This document shows, one piece after another, positions 12,580 through 24,458 of a DNA stretch of 64,000 nt (positions are counted from its first letter, which is position 1; the number at the start of each line of letters is the position of its first letter). The stretch lies in the NCBI RefSeq assembly GCF_016802725.1, contig NC_052671.1, positions 5,023,001 to 5,087,000 of the forward strand, given 5' to 3'. The DNA comes from Solenopsis invicta (taxonomy: Eukaryota > Arthropoda > Insecta > Hymenoptera > Formicidae). The notes below the pieces were generated by a model. That model worked only from the letters and a program-made list of their open reading frames with translations, was not told the origin of the DNA and made no database searches. Made by a program: the position numbers and the translations under genes.

Positions 12580-13905
12580 TAATTTTTTAACAGTCAGCTG
12601 AGATAAGATTTTTATGCCAGCTCGAATGATTTTTAAAGGAATAAACTATAAATCTGTTATTGATCAATTAAACAGTGAAAATTCTGTTTTATTTATTCCC
12701 TGTGCAAAACTATTCCCCATTCTTCTTTGTATATATTATATAATGAAGTTTCAGTATTCATTAATTATTGTATTATAATTAAAAAGTGTTGAAGTAATGT
12801 GACAATTCAATAAACCAGAGGGTCGATTGTGTATCACAAGTTGAGTGAAAATTACAAGAGTGAGCAAATTCATTAGATTGTGACCAATAAAATTATAAGT
12901 ATCTAGTAAATTTCCTCACTTCACCAAGACAGCATTCTAACATACACTGCCAATACTAAAAAGCTCATGTTATGTATACTAGAGATTTCCAGTACTGGCA
13001 GTGAATTTCAAAACGCAGCCAAAGTTGTATAATACACAGTCGGCCTATTTGTTATGAGTAATATTTAAAAAAATGACTTATAAATACATTTTAACAAGCG
13101 ACTTGCTAACAAAAAAAAAAAAACACTTCTCAAATAATTCTTTTTAAACAAGCATTACTTCATGGTTATACATGAAATTTTAAAAATCAGCTGAGATAAA
13201 TTTTTATGTCAGCTCAAATGGTTTTTAAAAGAATAAAATAAATTGTAAATCTGTTACTGATAAATACACAGTAAAAATAATCCTATTTTATTTATTCCCT
13301 ATGTAATACTATATATCTAATTTTTTGTATGCATTATGTAATGAAACATTTATTGACTATCATAATTAAAACAGAATCGATTAAAGTAATTTGTCAATTC
13401 AACACACTCTTCACATGAGCAGTGAAAAAATGAGATTTATATTTTAATTTAATAAATGACCAGCTGATCTGAAAAAACTAATAATTTTCTTGAATAATTC
13501 TATTTGAAAAAAGATCATCATTTCAACATTGTACATAAAATTTTAAAAATCATTTTAAGATGAGATTTTTATGCCACTTCAGTCATTTTTAAATAAATAA
13601 AGTGTAAGTTTGTTTAACTGATGAATTGTATAGTGAAAATAATTCTGTTTCATTTATTTGCTATATTATGCAATACTACATCCAATTCTTTGTGTATGCA
13701 TCGTATGATAGAGTTTCCAATTTTATTAACTATTACAATTAAAACAATTTGTCAATTCAATGAACCTAGCATAAGCAATGGCCAAAGGAAATCAGATTTA
13801 CAAATACATTTTAAGCTGATAAGTTCGCTGATCCGCAAAAGCTAATAGTTTGCTGGAATAATTTTTTTAAACGAGCATTACCTCATCGTTATATACGAAA
13901 CATTC
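12580..13905. repeat. Three diverged tandem repeats downstream of Spcs1
   Basis: Units at about 12580-13170, 13171-13530 and 13531-13905 share the order of blocks: AAATCAGCTGAGATAA-type start, TTTTTATG(C/T)CA, a TTTATTTATTCCCT block, AACAATTTGTCAATTCAA, and an ending with AATAATT and a CATTACxTCAT(C/G)GTTATA block. Unit 1 is longer, partly because it holds the small element at 12945-13003. Divergence is high enough that the duplication is not recent. Function unknown. Confidence 0.6.
12945..13003. repeat. Short hairpin element with CACTGCCA ends
   Basis: A 59-base element with inverted ends CACTGCCAATACT and AGTACTGGCAGTG (one mismatch). TA precedes it and AA follows, so the right TA may have decayed. 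It looks like a miniature TA-target element. Confidence 0.45.
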
Positions 13906-14519
13906 ATAATAATTATCAATTCTATCGCATAATGTAAGTTCAAGAAAGTATAAGCCGCGTCCGTATAATCAAATAATTACCCGATGTTATATCGTTTCAG
14001 TTTCGCATTACAGGTAGGTTACGTAAACGAAGAGGGGAAAAAAACTGGAAGCCGCGAACGTAATCCATATAGACTTGCAACAATTTCGCATCTGGCGATA
14101 GCGTTTCCCTTCCGCAACGGAACCGTTCTTATATAATCGCCCGTTTCAGAAATGGCAGTGGCCGCGGATCACCTCTCGCGGAATCGTCCGTTCGATTACG
14201 CGTCCTTCGTGATTACGGCACGCGTCTCCGGCGGCCGCCTTTGGTCAGGCTCAAGTTGGGCGCGTTCCAACGTTTGACTTTCGATCGTGTTCATTTTCTC
14301 CGATCGCGCCGCGAACTGACCGTCATTTCCCTCAAAATCTCCGCGCCCGTGTTGACTTTCACACGCGGCGCCGCACAAATGCGGTAATTGTCGCGGCGCA
14401 GAAAGAGATGCCGGGGATTCAGGCATGACGTGATTGAATTACAACGTCCGAGGCTTTCTCTTTCCCTGCTTATGTCATTTTTATCAGCCAAATGAGTTTG
14501 CAAATTGTAACAAAATTGA
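13906..14519. other. Intergenic, partly CpG-rich
   Basis: CpG content rises from about 14020 to 14450. The overlapping minus-strand frames at 14196-14426 and 14291-14548 have no recognisable domain and fit a CpG patch. No gene is supported. Confidence 0.4.
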
Positions 14520-14959
14520 GGGCCAGTCTCACCAATCTCACTTAACAATTGAAGAAAAATTAGCCGATTAAATTTATTTTTAAAAAAAAGTTGGAAGGAT
14601 GTTTATGCAATACGAGCTAAACGTTATCGAAATTTAAAAACTGAAGGCTTCTTAAGTTTATTCTTTTTTTTTTTCAACGATTTTGGTTCAACGATTTCCG
14701 AATTCTGGCCCTGAAATCAGCTGCGAAGAAGAAAACAATGAGAAATTTGGTTTTTGCGAAAATATCTTCCTGCAGTTTTTAATAAATAACTTTTAAACGA
14801 GATTTAAATAAATTTTTACACGAATATTTATTAAAGTGTTATAGTGTAAAAATTAATGTAAAAATTATTAGCGTAAAAATTTTAATTTGATCTCTCAGGA
14901 GAAAGTTCTCATTTAATCGGCCGATTTTAGAGGTTAATCGGATTTGACGAGACCGGTCC
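14520..14959. repeat. MITE-like element with GGGCCAGTCTC ends
   Basis: The left end GGGCCAGTCTCACCAATC and the right end (…TGACGAGACCGGTCC) are imperfect inverse complements for about 50 bases, including TTAGCCGATTAAAT on the left and ATTTAATCGGCCGA on the right. GGGCC-type ends fit PIF/Harbinger-like elements, but the expected 3 bp target duplication is not exact (TGA left, TAA right). Confidence 0.5.
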
Positions 14960-15089
14960 TAAGCTGCTACATTTAAGCGTCTCACAGCACTTTTATCTCA
15001 AGACGGTTCACATCTCAACATAATCTGTCCTAACTCCGCCGTAGATTCAAATACACGATCAATTCGATAGATCAGTGTACAACAAATAA

Positions 15090-16360
15090 TGAATCACTCA
15101 CCTTTCAGCTGCACCGCTGCACGCTGCAACTCGATGCACGTTCGGCCTCCGTCTCCCTCGATCGTTCCCTTCGTTGCTGCTCTGCATCTTTCTGGCACTC
15201 GTGGCACTTGCACAAGATCACTCGCGACAGGTTAGTAACCACGATCGAGCTAATTATCGGAATACGACGATCGCGCGGCACTCGAAACGACTTTCTCGAC
15301 GATCTCGACACTGACCGGCTGCACTTTATCACGTCACGGAACAATAACGAAACGCGAGAACGCGAGGAAGATGGATCGCACGAAATTACGATTCGCCCGG
15401 CACCCGTGACATATTTGCACAACCGGAGAACGAGCGATAGAGGGACGCCTCGAAATTGCGCGGCCAACTTCACGCGGCGCTACGCGCCACGCCGCGGCGA
15501 CGACGACGCGGTGGCTGTTCCCCTTACCTGCCACTTTGAATCTTAAAGCCGGTCTGCTTAAAATGCCTCCTTGCCTCGTTTACATTGCGATCTCCGAAAA
15601 TCTCTACCCTCGGCAACAATGAAAATCGCGGCGTAAGTAAAACGTAAAAGCAGGAAGTAGAAACTTTTAGAAAATTCCGACAATGGAACGTAAAAAACAT
15701 TTTGAGTGGATCGGCTTAAAATGATTATCAAGATTCAAAAAGCGTTTAACGCTTTGTTCTTTTTTACGTTCCATTGTCCGAATTTGCGCTTTCTGGAAGT
15801 TTCTCCCGTTACGTTCGACTTACACTCCAATTTTCATTTTCGTCGGCGATGTGACGATTTGCGTCCCTCGACAGGTTACGGTCAAACAGATCTCGCGAAA
15901 TACGCGAATCGCCATGTGCGAACGTCGAATTTCCGCCACGCGAAAATATGAGATTAGCAACGATTTTGCGTCAATTAAACGCGTTTCGCTGCCACACGTT
16001 TCGACCGCGACACGAAGCAACGATTCCGCGTATGTACATACGCGATGCTTCGTTAATCAACAAGGATACACGGAAAGCGGCAACTTCACCCCGGTACAAC
16101 GTGAGTCGAATTAGATCGCGCGTCTCGAAACATAATGACGCATCACGCGGCACGCAGCTCGCTGTCTGCTCGCTCGAGTCTGTCGGCCGCGGTTGTGTGA
16201 ATGACAAAGCGATCGTGTAAACATAAACGATACGACGCGCGCGGTAAACAATGATCGCCGAGCATTGTTTTGGGTTATGCGTAGTCAATTCATTACCGTG
16301 CGCTTGAGATATATGAGATAATCTTGCGTCGGATATTTTACTTCACACGTGCCGCCGCGC
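15090..16360. promoter_or_regulatory. CpG island with candidate non-coding first exons
   Basis: A long CpG-rich stretch with many short overlapping frames on both strands and no recognisable protein. Splice-like sites point to transcription on the minus strand: a donor reading GTGGCAG|gtaagg at 15526-15528 and another reading CTGAAAG|gtgagt near 15098-15104. A plus-strand donor (GACAG|gttagt near 15230) is also possible. I could not find the coding exons these would join. Confidence 0.35.
15660..15803. repeat. Inverted repeat around an ACAATGGAACGTAAAAAA core
   Basis: GAAACTTTTAG, then CCGACAATGGAACGTAAAAAA on the left are mirrored by TTTTTTACGTTCCATTGTCCG and AGTTTC on the right, around an 80-base loop. 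It lies inside the CpG island. No clear target duplication. Confidence 0.45.
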
Positions 16361-16680
16361 GCGTTTCAAATTGGTTTCGATAAACGTGTATGCAGCACCT
16401 TCCGTAAGTTTGGAGACACTTGTGATTTTCTCGCATCTTTACGAAAAGTTGAATACCTGAAAAAAAAAAAAAACAGAATTATAGTTAATATATTTAAGGC
16501 TTACTTTGAAATATTAAAATGATAAACTAAATGGGTTACAGAGAAAAAAAATTAGTATCAGTTTAACAATTCGTTGTTTCATATATGTTTCATATATAAA
16601 CAAGAATATAAAATCTTGAAAGAATTTATAATCTAAATAAACATAACTTGCTTGCGTAAAGAAAAAAATTTTCTTATTTC

Positions 16681-16933
16681 AAATTTAGAAACAAAATTCA
16701 AACGCAGATTTAAACATAAATTTAAAGTCCTTTACTCTTTAAAATGTGTAATTGAAAATTTCCATGATTTAAATAAATAAGTTAAAGAGAGCTTCTTTAA
16801 CTTATTTATTTAAATCGTAGAATTTTTATATTTGAATCATAGAATTTTTACGCAATTTTAAAGAGTAAAAGACTGCAAATCTACGTTTAAATCTGTATTT
16901 GAACTTGGTTTTTATATTTGGTTTCTAAATTAT
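16681..16933. repeat. Hairpin-forming inverted repeat
   Basis: Both halves match inversely, from AATTTAGAAACAAA at the left to TTTGGTTTCTAAATTAT at the right. The centre is nearly perfect (AAATAAGTTAAAGA mirrored by TCTTTAACTTATTT near 16772-16806). AT-rich and non-coding; probably a small transposon remnant. Confidence 0.5.
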
Positions 16934-17920
16934 ATAAATTAAAAATTGATGTTTTTTGCAATATACTTTTGTTTTACTTTGAAGCGATGCAGTTTGATGA
17001 AACATCATCGAACAAACTAATATAAAAGTATTTTAAAGTTGGACTTCAAAGTTTTAAAATGCTTTATGGAAGAAATACGATTATTTTTAACAATGATATT
17101 TATTTTTTTAATGTAAAAACTCATTTTTATAACATGTTTTTTTTTTAACTTTAGAACTAAAAGATTTACGAACAAAAAGAGAAAGCATGTTCGTTATTCT
17201 ATAAAATTCTGAACTCGCACAAATCTTTTAAACATGTACAGATAGCTGTCATGCGATTGTTTGCTTGCAAAATATATACAGAATTTTAAACTTATAGATA
17301 GTACTGTATGTAATACTCGTGACACTCTTTGCCAATTTCTGATAGCAAATTGTTTATTTGTGTTTGTTTTTTTTTGTTCATTTCTTCTACATTTGTTTTT
17401 TCCAGATAATAAATACGATTTTAGATGAATACTTTTGATCAAAAATTGTTGATTTGTGTGCAACAGATATAAAGAAAAATGTTAAGAAAGGGTCGAAAAA
17501 AATGGAAGTGAAAGAAATAAGTTTTTGTTAGAATTTAACTTCCTGGATACGATAGAGCTGTAGAAAGTCCATGGTATTTGAGAAAGTTTGAAAATTGAGC
17601 AAGAATATGTATTTATGGAAATTTGATTTTATGGAGCTGTCACAAAATGTGGGAGAGAAGTGATGGAGAGGGACGGAAAGGTACGTTTTATGTGTGTGTA
17701 AGAGAAGGTTTAAGCAATTGTGTGGAGGAAGGATTTGGGTAGATTACATAAGATCAAATGAAAATAAACTACCACAAAAATGTATCCAATGAAACGGATG
17801 TCTATACGTGGAAGAAAGGGATATGTGTATGTCTAGAAGGAAAGAAGAGAGAAAGAGTAGGTAAAAAATCAACCTTTTTTTTAACATCCTCCTTTGCTAA
17901 CGATTATCGAATGCTAACTA
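16934..17920. other. Intergenic AT-rich DNA
   Basis: No gene supported. The short frames at 17194-17463 (minus) and 17758-18006 (plus) have no recognisable features. Confidence 0.4.
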
Positions 17921-19185
17921 ATTGTTTACAATTTGGAGACTACTGTAATCAGAATATTTTGATATTAAAATTCACGTTTGACTTGAATCTTCAAAATACA
18001 CGATAAAAATATTATGCAATAATTCTCTTTCTATTATGAAACACTCACATAAAAATATAAACGTGCATGTTACGAAGATATAAATATTAATTTATTAAGA
18101 GGGGAAGATCATGTAATCGGCTGATTTTCATAAATTTTTTTGCGGAACAAGACTTTTAATGAACTGTCCATAACTTTTCTCACATATCTTTTATAATTCG
18201 TAGATATAGAAAAAAAATTTTTAAACTAAATTAGTTCAAATATGGCGGTGTAATAACGCTCGCTTTCCAAGTCCTGGTTATCGAGGGGGTCAAATCGGCG
18301 TACAATATAACTCAAAAAATATTCGATCAATATAGCTGAGACGGTGCATGTTTATTTTTCACTAAATTCTCCACCGGAAGTACCTATAAAACTTGCAAGA
18401 ATAACTATCCAAACTATTTTTTTTCACATGATAAAAATAAAAATTTTATGCAAAAATTCGACATTTTTTTCAAAACTGCGTACAATTTTTATTTTAGTAC
18501 TTTTTATTGTCGGATTTAGGTACTTCCGGTGTGCAATTTTATCAAAGAGACAGATTCGTTCAATTTTTTATTTCAAAATGAGATAAAAAAATACTGCATT
18601 GTACCCCATTTGACTTCCTCGAAAACTATAACTTGAAGAACAAGCGTCATTACGTCGCCATATTTGAACTAATTTGGTTTAACAAAATTTTTTCTACAAA
18701 TTATAAGAAATGTGTGAGAAAAGTTATGGACAATTCATTAAAAGTCTTGTGCCACAATAAAATTAGCTTTTTTCGGTCGATTACATAACCTTCCTCTTTT
18801 AAAGTAAATTATTTTGAAAAAATCAAAATTTAATAAAGTAAAGTAAAATGTTATGCATCCATAAAATTATAGCTTTTCCTCTTCGAGATATTCCAAGTAT
18901 TATATTTTCAATTTTGAGACTATTGTATTCATAATATTTTGATATTAAAATTCACTTTCAACTTGAATTTTCAAAATACACGATAAAAATATTATGCTAT
19001 AATTATGAAATTATACACTCACACAAAAATATAAATGTGCATCTTACAAAGATGTAAATATTAATTTATTAAAGCGAATTTTGAAAGACAATTATTTAAA
19101 AAAGATCAAAAAATCAAAATTTAACAAAGTAAATGTTTTGCATCCATAAAATTACGGCGTTTCCTCTTCGAGGTATTCCAAGTAT
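17921..19185. repeat. Local tandem duplication; copy 1 interrupted by a TTAA element
   Basis: Copy 1 is 17921-18098 plus 18799-18902. Copy 2 is 18903-19185. Both carry, in order: GAGACTA(C/T)TGTA, TTTTGATATTAAAATTCAC, AAAATACACGATAAAAATAT, TAAATATTAATTTATTAA, a block of CAAAATTTAA(T/C)AAAGTAAA, TGCATCCATAAAATTA, and TCCTCTTCGAGRTATTCCAAG. The only large difference is the 700 bp element in copy 1, so copy 2 preserves the unoccupied target. Confidence 0.75.
18099..18798. repeat. TTAA-flanked non-autonomous element with long inverted arms
   Basis: TTAA lies on both sides (18095-18098 and 18799-18802). The ends are GAGGGGAAGATCATGTAATC on the left and GATTACATAACCTTCCTCTT on the right. The inverted similarity runs for more than 200 bases inward, including mirrored TTAATGAACTGTCCATAACT and CGGAAGTACCT/AGGTACTTCCGG blocks. 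The neighbouring copy has a single TTAA at the same spot, which confirms the target site. TTAA targets are used by piggyBac and Kolobok elements; the ends lack the CCC start usual for piggyBac. No transposase. Confidence 0.75.
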
Positions 19186-21058
19186 TATGTCATGAATGAT
19201 CCTTATAAGACTATGTCATGTTCTTCGAAGCATATTACGCATTGCCGGTCAAGACGTACAAAGAACTCGTATTAACGCGCGCACGTAGCGAGGTAAAACT
19301 CGCTCGGCGTGAACGCATTTACGAATGCCCCTTACGCAATCGGCGGGATACCGGATACATATTGGTCGGATTTCGTCGAATAATCGCCCTTTTTTTCATT
19401 TACACTTCTTTTTCTCCGCTCTTTCTTCTCTTCGATCGCGCGACCACTTGCCCCGTATCGAGATAGATATGTGTGTAAGAGGGTTACGAAACACTTTCTC
19501 CCCGTATGATGGATATTTTAAGTATGCAGCTTGCACCACTTCCTGTTACACTGGTGGGTCTGCCGATTGAAAGAAAAAAAAAAAAAAGAAAGGAAAAGAG
19601 GACATAATTGCAACGGAGCGTGTAATATGTACGCGGTCTCGATCGTTACCTTGGTCTTAACACTGAATCGTTTGTTTGGAGAGCTTCGTAATCGGTCTCA
19701 GTGCAGGAGAACCGGCGAGGTAATCTCATATGCAACAAATGTACGATATACGAGTAGGATACGATACGGGCAACCATGCGTCTCAAAAAAAAATCAACGC
19801 AAGCCGCACTTACTGTCGTTCAAGATATTACGGTCTACAATTTCGAAATTATATCTTTTACTCAATCGCCCAATTGAAGCCAATATCCTTTCCGCGTGAT
19901 CCTTGGGATTTACTTACGGAAGGAAATTATTGTTTTATACATATATAGGGAAATCCGGCACAGCGTGCAATTATGCGTTCCAAGTACCATTCATGTACGC
20001 GTTAGATTAACCGCGATCGCGATCGCGCTCGTACGTGTTCGTGTTTTCGTCTGTGAACTTTCGCTAATCTAATATCCGGTTATGTATATATATCTGAGAT
20101 TAGAGGTGACCAATTACGACGTGAACTAACTTCCTGTGAAATTCCACACGCACATTTGGGAAGTCGTCCATTACATCACTCGTGAGTAGGGCGATTATGT
20201 ATGTACACGTTCGCGACACCGTGTAACTCGTAAATAATGAATTCGCATTTCGTATAACTTTGACCTTTCACGGGATTGATTTAGACTCAGGTTTCTCTCC
20301 GAAACCAGAAGCTGTTTTCAGCGACGCAATGCCACGAGTGAAATCAGTACAATTTATTAGTGCAAAACGAGGACTTTCCGCGTTCGTGCACATTACGTGA
20401 AAATATTTCTACAGGATAATCAACGGCAAATGCATCTTTGATGCGATAAATCTCCATCTATTGTGCGTTAGTTAAAGAAAAAGTAAAGGAAAAAGGGCAC
20501 CCAATGGAAATATTCTGAAGACCAATTTGTTTCGCCTCACGTGACGTAACTTGAGATTTCCAGACGTTTTAACAACGTAACTTCGCATAATTTGTTAGGT
20601 TGTAAGATAACGATAGAATTATGTTTTCGGGTTTCAGTGGGCACCTCTCACTTTATTTACTCTCGCGGAAGCATTTCTTCAGATACACATGTGTATCCTT
20701 GTTACATCACAGTAATTAATTCAAAATCGTTAATCGAAAACGATAAGGATTAAATAATAAAATAATAATATTATATAATGTAAAATTTTATAAAATATTA
20801 ATTAGAAATATTACAATAAATTTTGTTAAAATAAAATATCTTCATTCAATAAATGTGATTGGAATTTCACTGTGCATCATCATACTGAGAAAAAAATTGG
20901 TTGAAAAACTAAAACAATTAGTTCAATACATTCAATTGAATATTGAATTGATTTAATTAATTTTTTATTAAAAACTGTTAATAGTTGACATGACTGAACT
21001 ATATCCTTGTACTATAAATAAATAATTGTTAAATCCATCCAAGATTTAATTTAACGTA
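19186..21058. other. Intergenic DNA with CpG-richer stretches
   Basis: CpG-enriched between about 19220 and 20500, with scattered short frames (for example 19218-19466 and 19531-19899) that show no domain. 20880-21000 carries a fragment beginning ACTGAGAAAAAAATTGGTTG that recalls the ends of the neighbouring MITE family. No gene supported. Confidence 0.4.
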
Positions 21059-21473
21059 CACGAAAGAAAAATTTTTTTAAATGAAAGAAATACATTTAAA
21101 AAAATTAAAATATTATATCTTGATGCAAGATTTTATTTAGTTTGAAAGTAAATAGACATTATCTTGTAATAATTTTGTACAATTTTTACATTTAAATAAT
21201 AATTTTACAAATAAGCTAATAATATTATTAAATTTGATTAAATTTTCTTAGAGTAAAAAATCTGATCTTGAATACAAAAACAGTTTAACAGTAAATATTT
21301 CCAAACTGCGAGAAAAAATTACTTGATCATTATTTCTTTATTTTATTTACATGAATATTTCAATTAAGAAATTTTTAACTTGACTACAAATTAGCTATTA
21401 TTTACCTAATGAGTAAATAATTTTTTGTGTCAAGTAAAATTTTTTATGTTACGAGATTTTTTTTCTCTCGGTG
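21059..21473. repeat. Second copy of the CACTGAG-type MITE
   Basis: Colinear with the 2499-2982 element. Shared blocks include ACATTTAAATAATRATTTTA, AAAAATCTGAT, ATTTCTTTATTTTATTTACA and AAGAAATTTTTAACTTGACT. The left end is TA-CACGAAAGAAAAATT and the right end TTTTCTCTCGGTG followed by AA, so the right-hand TA has been lost. Same orientation as the first copy. Confidence 0.6.
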
Positions 21474-21993
21474 AATTAGACTAAATATTTTAGTTCTCAA
21501 CAAATTTCTTTCCTGAGTGACAGATTAAAAGATAAAGTTTTCACACGTGACGTTCGACAGGAGATCATTTAGCGATACATTTCTCGAAATAATCCGATAG
21601 TTTTATCATAGTGTTATCATAGACCGACGAGTCACAATCGCGCCGCACTTTTCCATAGAGATTATCTCGCCATCCCGAAGTTTTAAATCGATGGAAAAAA
21701 AGAAATTACTCGAATTACGTACAAATGCGGTCGTTATCGCGCGAAATCCGAGCGCGTAGTATACACTTGGACGCACGCATGCACGCCCGATCGCCGCGTT
21801 CCCGTATCACTCGGAGGCGCGGCTTACACACTACCGTACGCACATCAGAAAGTTACGCAGCTACGAAACGAACGTAACGCGGGCCTCGCGTTTCCTCGCT
21901 TTTACGTAACCCCCTGGGATCCCGAGCCGCACTTTGCTCTCCCACCCCATGCAATTTCACCGGGTGGTTTTGGCCATCGCCGGATCCGTTCTT

Positions 21994-21999
21994 TATAAG
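21994..21999 (+). promoter_or_regulatory. TATA box of the His-rich VPVPV gene
   Basis: TATAAG about 145 bases upstream of the start codon, preceded by a CpG-rich stretch from 21540. Its position fits a start site near 22020-22030 and a 5'UTR of about 110 bases. Confidence 0.55.
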
Positions 22000-22138
22000 C
22001 GGACATCCCCGACGATCAAAACACAGAATCGTATCGCGGCACAGTTCGCAAACACAGCACAGCACGCACAGCCCGCCGTCGCCGTTGCGAATTTTCACCA
22101 AGTAAACGATCGATCGATTAAGACAGACAGAGTCGAAG

Positions 22139-23441
22139 ATGCGCTCCCAAACCATCGCTGTGAGTGATTTTCTATAATTTACGTATTATTTTCATCGCAT
22201 TCTCATAATTGTAACTTTCGAGGTTTCGTTGATTTTGTGATCGTCAGTGATTTTAACGATAAATAATTAAGTGTGTCACGCGCGTTAATTTTTTTGCAAA
22301 ATGTGCGCGAATTTTGTGATTATTATTTATTTGTTATTAAAAATTAAATTGTTTTTTTTACATTAAGAAAAATCTCAAATTTTTTGTTTAAGTATTTTAA
22401 GTATTCAAAATGATTTTTAGGATGATTTGCAATGAAACTTTATATAAATCATCTTGAACATTTGAAGTATTTAAATTAAAAAATCCAAATTTTTTTCATT
22501 ACTTCTTACTTCACTATTTCATTAATTATATTCTCTTAGAGCACGTCTACTTCTTATTGAAATCATTTTTTATCCAGATAGAAAATTGTCGCCAATTTTT
22601 TTCTACTATTTTCAAATGCAAAATAAAACAATCTGTAATTTTTTCATAATTTTCTTAATATTTTTGAGAATTATTGAGAAATTAATTTATTGACTGGAAG
22701 TCTTGAATGTCTAAATAAATGTTAAAATCGCCGCTGTTTGAATTAGAAGTCCGGTGCTCTTATATCGCCGCTGTGCAAGAGGCGAAAGAGTGAAACGTGG
22801 ATTTAAAAAAACCGCCGTGCATTTAAATGACCTCTGTACTTTCGATATTACAAGCAACCACTTATCGTGTTGCAGTTGCTCGTGTTCGGAATAATGGCTG
22901 TGGCTTTGGCATCGCCGCTGCCGGGTCATCATCAGTAAGTATTAGCGCTTCGATAGTTACTTATATTTTATTTAATCACACTAAAAGTTTCACTAACATT
23001 ATAATTTTTCATAATATTACATATTATTTTAATTATTTCTAATATAATAAATTTTATAATGTAATTATTATTTATACAATAACAATTTTTTTATATAATA
23101 CTAAACAATTAAAATAATAGATAAATAAGAATAATTAAACAAGCGTGATATGACGGGAAACATTATTGTATGATTGCAGTGAGCATCATGTGATCCATGT
23201 GCCCTACAAGGTGCACACGATTCATCATCATCACACGAAAAAGATACACGTGCCGGTACACCACGTCGAAAAGGTTCCCGTTCCCGTTCCGATACCGGTT
23301 CACCATGTTGAAAAAGTAGCTGTCCCAGTACCTGTGCACCATGTTGAAAAAGTAGCTGTACCTGTTCCAGTTGTACATAAAGTTCCTGTCCCTGTTCATA
23401 TACCTGTACATAAGGAGGAGTATTCTCATGGTTGGTTTTAA
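22139..23441 (+). CDS. Secreted His-rich protein with HHVEKV-VPVP repeats (cuticle-like)
   Basis: Three exons, 22139-22159, 22876-22934 and 23180-23441, join to 113 codons plus TAA. The signal peptide is split by intron 1 (MRSQTIA | LLVFGIMAVALASPLPG). The mature part begins with a His block, then HHVIHVPYKVH, HHHHTKKIHVPVHHVEK, and repeats of HHVEKV(P/A)VPVP, ending KEEYSHGWF. Alternating Val/Pro/His repeats after a signal peptide are usual in insect extracellular structural proteins; I do not recognise a named family. Intron phases are 0 then 2, as in the three other secreted-protein genes of this window. A possible fourth exon, 23838-23938, could replace the last four residues if the weak donor G|gttggt at 23430 is used; it reads on in frame for 32 residues to a TAA. 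Otherwise it is 3'UTR. AATAAA follows at 24037. Confidence 0.8.
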
Positions 23442-23837
23442 ATGGAACGCTTTGTCTTCACCTGCAATTATATTAGGTTTGTACCGTTGAACATTTAATT
23501 ACTATATTAAAATTATATGATATAGAAGACATTTTAAATATATATTCAAATTCTTACGAGAATCTTAAATTCAATATTCTTAATGTATTCTTCTAAAAAA
23601 AGAGAGAAAAAAAGAGTTTTATATACTTTATGTGAGATAAATTTTTTTTCATTAAAATTGTAACTCCAGCATAAACATTTCACAAGTTAATAATATTTCC
23701 TAACATTTCATTTTTATTATATAATTACACGCAAAATTAATTTAGTATGTACTCAATAACTTGCGAACTGGATTTTCAGGTTATCGTGCAAAGTGTTCCA
23801 ATAAGTAAAGGCTAATAAAATTCATTCTTCATTGCAG

Positions 23838-24060
23838 ATCCATTGATAAAGTTTTCTTCGTGGAGTACAAAAGATGACGAAACCGATCAGTACAAAGTTA
23901 CTGGAGCCACCAGTGCAGAATTTAAGGATGTAGCATAAGGACCAAATACTCTGTATGCACGCGTGTGTACTCAGAACGAAGATACTTGTACATACTTTTC
24001 ATCACGTTACACTTATTTTTATTATTATTTTTATATAATAAACATTTGATAAAAAAAAAT
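23838..24060 (+). other. Candidate last exon (alternative C-terminus or 3'UTR)
   Basis: A good acceptor (cattgcag) at 23837 is followed by a frame open for 33 codons including the stop (23936-23938), with the sequence PLIKFSSWSTKDDETDQYKV and a Val-Ala end. The phase fits a join after 23430 (CAT G | AT). AATAAA at 24037-24042 and an A-rich tract near 24050 mark the transcript end. The acidic, hydrophilic composition is unlike the His/Val/Pro repeats before it. Confidence 0.45.
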
Positions 24061-24322
24061 ATCTCGAAGTAAGTTTATTCACTTCCTTCGTTTTTATTAA
24101 ATTGTTACGGTTTCAAAAATTCTATATTTCTCGTATAAATATAATTAATTACTAACATATCACTTTTTATTAGATCGTGTATAAATTTTAATAAATCAGC
24201 CAAAATTCTATTACTTCTTTGAAAACATATTAAAATAAATAATAAATACTTACCTTCAGAAATTCGTAAAAGTTACGAGAAAATTATAGGATAAAGAAAT
24301 AATCATTAATCTATAAATGTAT

Positions 24323-24328
24323 TTTATT
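24323..24328 (-). terminator. Poly(A) signal of the minus-strand His-rich gene
   Basis: Reads AATAAA on the minus strand, about 130 bases after the stop codon at 24459-24461. The plus- and minus-strand His-rich genes thus converge, with their poly(A) signals about 280 bases apart. Confidence 0.5.
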
Positions 24329-24458
24329 TTGCAATTAACAGCGTAAGTCACTAACAGACAAATTATCATCATCAGGTGTCATCAGATGATTTATAAGATT
24401 AAATAACTTCGTCGAGACAAGTTCTTTAATCACAAGAGAGTCGTGAGCCTGAAAATAT

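Noticed and set aside
15105..15473. 122-residue minus-strand frame in the CpG island
   Set aside because: Ser/Arg-rich with no domain; more likely a spliced 5'UTR.
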